Origin: JAVJQS01 sp040218815
Lineage (GTDB): Bacteria; Bacteroidota; Bacteroidia; Flavobacteriales_E; Vicingaceae
Assembly: GCA_040218815.1 (NCBI GenBank)
Contig: JAVJQS010000004.1
Location: 248,001 to 312,000, forward strand
Direction of reading: 5' to 3'
Length of the DNA: 64,000 bases
Shown: piece after piece, positions 62,630 to 64,000 of the stretch
Layout: each line of letters opens with the position of its first letter
How positions within the stretch are numbered: position 1 is the first letter of the stretch
Made by a program: the position numbers and the translations under genes
Notes under the pieces: generated by a model
Told to the model about the DNA's origin: nothing
What the model saw: the letters and a program-made list of their open reading frames with translations, nothing else
The model's database searches: none

Positions 62630-63883
62630 TTGAAGTTCACGGATTACCCTTTAGGCGACGGCATTAAGAAAAGCATCAGTAAGCAGGGTTTTAAGAAGCC
62701 CACTGATATTCAATACAAGTCTATTCCACATATATTAAGAGGAGAGGATGTATTGGCCATTGCTCAAACAGGTACAGGAAAAACAGCAGCATTTGCAATT
62801 CCTATCTTACAAATTCTCAATGTTAAGAAACTAGTTAAACAAAGCAGTGGAGTAAAGTGCTTAATTATGGCTCCTACTCATGAATTGGCATTGCAAATTC
62901 ACGAGGTATTTAAAGGCTTAGGGAGTCATACTAAAGTTATTTCTTATTGCATTCACGGTGGGGTAGACCAAGAACCCCAAAAAGAAAAACTCCATGATGG
63001 GGTAGATGTATTAATTGCTACACCTGGTCGCTTATTTGATTTGGTGCATCAAGAGGCCTTAGACATAAGCAAAACAGAAATACTGGTATTGGATGAAGCC
63101 GACCACATGTTGGATTTGGGTTTTATCAAAGATATCCGCGACCTCATGCGGCATTTACCAAAAAAGCGTCAGACGCTCTTTTTCTCAGCAACTATAAATG
63201 AAAAGATTAAAAAACTAGCTTATTCTTTGGTCACCAATCCCATACGAATACAAATTTCTCCGAAAGATCCTGTTGCTAAAAACATAGAGCATGCCATTGC
63301 CTTTATTGAAATGGACGATAAGCGCTTTTTCTTGGGCAGTCGACTGCGAGACAATCCAGAACTAAAAACCCTTGTGTTTGTGCGGACTAAAGTGCGTGCT
63401 GAGCGACTAAAGAAAGCCATGGAAAGAATGGATATTGTTACTGACACCATTCATAGCGATAAGTTACAAAATGAACGGGAGGGGAGTATGCAGGCCTTTC
63501 GTTCAGGAAAACTAAAAACACTAATAGCCACAGATATCAGCGCTAGAGGCATTGATATACCAAATGTGGACTGGGTAATCAACTACGACTTACCAGAATC
63601 TTCAGAACAATACGTGCATAGGGTAGGTAGAACGGGAAGAGGTGATCAAAAAGGCCAGGCCTTATCTTTTTGCAGTGAAGAAGAAAAGGACTTATTAGAA
63701 GAAATTGAAAGCAATTTAGGAAAGCCCATCCACCGATTGAGTATTTCTAAGAGCGACTATCAATTTACTAAGGAAACGGTAGGAGAAACTAGTGACACAG
63801 ACTGGAAAAGCTTGATGGATAATGCTGCTACGGAAGAAGAAGAGTGGAGGAAAACAAAAAAGAAAAGAAGTAAAAAGAAGTGA
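62630..63883 (+). CDS. DEAD-box RNA helicase (RhlE-like)
   Basis: This 417-residue helicase is placed at TTG 62630 (MKFTDYPLGDGIKKSISKQGFKKPTDIQ), which starts at the conserved phenylalanine of the Q-motif region. Motifs I AQTGTGKTAAFAIPIL, Ia PTHELALQ, II LDEADHMLDLGF, III SATIN, V TDISARGIDI and VI HRVGRTGRGD are intact. A basic tail ends RKTKKKRSKKK. It resembles RhlE, which acts in ribosome assembly and RNA turnover. It forms a cluster with the helicase and cold-shock protein upstream but has its own intergenic region. Confidence 0.93.
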   Translation: MKFTDYPLGDGIKKSISKQGFKKPTDIQYKSIPHILRGEDVLAIAQTGTGKTAAFAIPILQILNVKKLVKQSSGVKCLIMAPTHELALQIHEVFKGLGSHTKVISYCIHGGVDQEPQKEKLHDGVDVLIATPGRLFDLVHQEALDISKTEILVLDEADHMLDLGFIKDIRDLMRHLPKKRQTLFFSATINEKIKKLAYSLVTNPIRIQISPKDPVAKNIEHAIAFIEMDDKRFFLGSRLRDNPELKTLVFVRTKVRAERLKKAMERMDIVTDTIHSDKLQNEREGSMQAFRSGKLKTLIATDISARGIDIPNVDWVINYDLPESSEQYVHRVGRTGRGDQKGQALSFCSEEEKDLLEEIESNLGKPIHRLSISKSDYQFTKETVGETSDTDWKSLMDNAATEEEEWRKTKKKRSKKK

Positions 63884-64000
63884 GGGAGAATTTTTTATTC
63901 CCCATTAATCTTTGTTTTTAATTCTACATGTAATTGCTATTGTTTGTAATATTAGTGCGGCAATTCAGCTAATCTTATTATAATTATTAGAATTAAATCT

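Noticed and set aside
63886..63907. Possible terminator after the last helicase
   Set aside because: A GGG/CCC stem with A-T filling is visible, but it has a bulge and no T run follows.

Overview
The window comes from a low-GC member of the Bacteroidota, probably a free-living Flavobacteriales or Cytophagales type. The evidence is: TAnnTTTG promoter elements and almost no Shine-Dalgarno sequences; a tmRNA tag GENNYALAA; a protein with a type IX secretion C-terminal domain; many lipoproteins and outer-membrane barrels; and families typical of the phylum (M16 pairs, DUF4293-like, AttH-like lipocalins, HhH-barrel fusions). I see no IS element, CRISPR array, rRNA or ordinary tRNA.

Layout. 1-2.0 kb: the 5' part of a proC-like gene, a minimal MscS channel and a methyltransferase. 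2.07-2.81 kb: ssrA (tmRNA) on the minus strand, followed on its 3' side by two tandem ~172-bp repeats that each carry a fragment of the tmRNA 3' end and a terminator. 2.85-12.3 kb: a surface polysaccharide cluster (initiating phosphosugar transferase, WecG/TagA-type transferase, Wzz-like, Wzx-like, two Wzy/ligase-like proteins, two glycosyltransferases). 12.4-30.8 kb: three M16 peptidases (one long single chain, and one catalytic/non-catalytic pair), a Tet-like MFS pump, flavin reductase, a GNAT-symporter-PLP racemase operon, a fasciclin lipoprotein, quinone oxidoreductase, a GT-C-like membrane protein, an alpha/beta hydrolase and an M48 lipoprotein. 31-46.5 kb: typA, a GDPD, ABC-F, AttH-like, LysE, aroB-aroA, an outer-membrane pair (barrel and HhH-barrel) and an acyltransferase. 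46.5-58 kb: a two-component system, an M49 peptidase lipoprotein, an AlgI/AlgX-like O-acetylation pair, a DEAD/DEAH helicase, small conserved proteins, a T9SS cargo and an OMPLA-like barrel. 59.4-63.9 kb: a GreA/GreB-like factor, then a DEAD-box helicase, a cold-shock-domain protein and an RhlE-like helicase, which look like an RNA-remodelling set.

The strongest candidate for something undescribed is the 1.4-kb gene-free stretch at 58020-59431. Positions 58620-59182 contain two perfect 13-bp long-range inverted repeats nested one inside the other, elaborate local hairpins in the arms, and a T8 run right after the outer arm. This is what a large structured RNA would look like, although a mobile palindromic element is a real alternative. 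The second is the tmRNA-linked tandem repeat at 2071-2415. All functional names come from reading motifs in the sequence; no database search was run.
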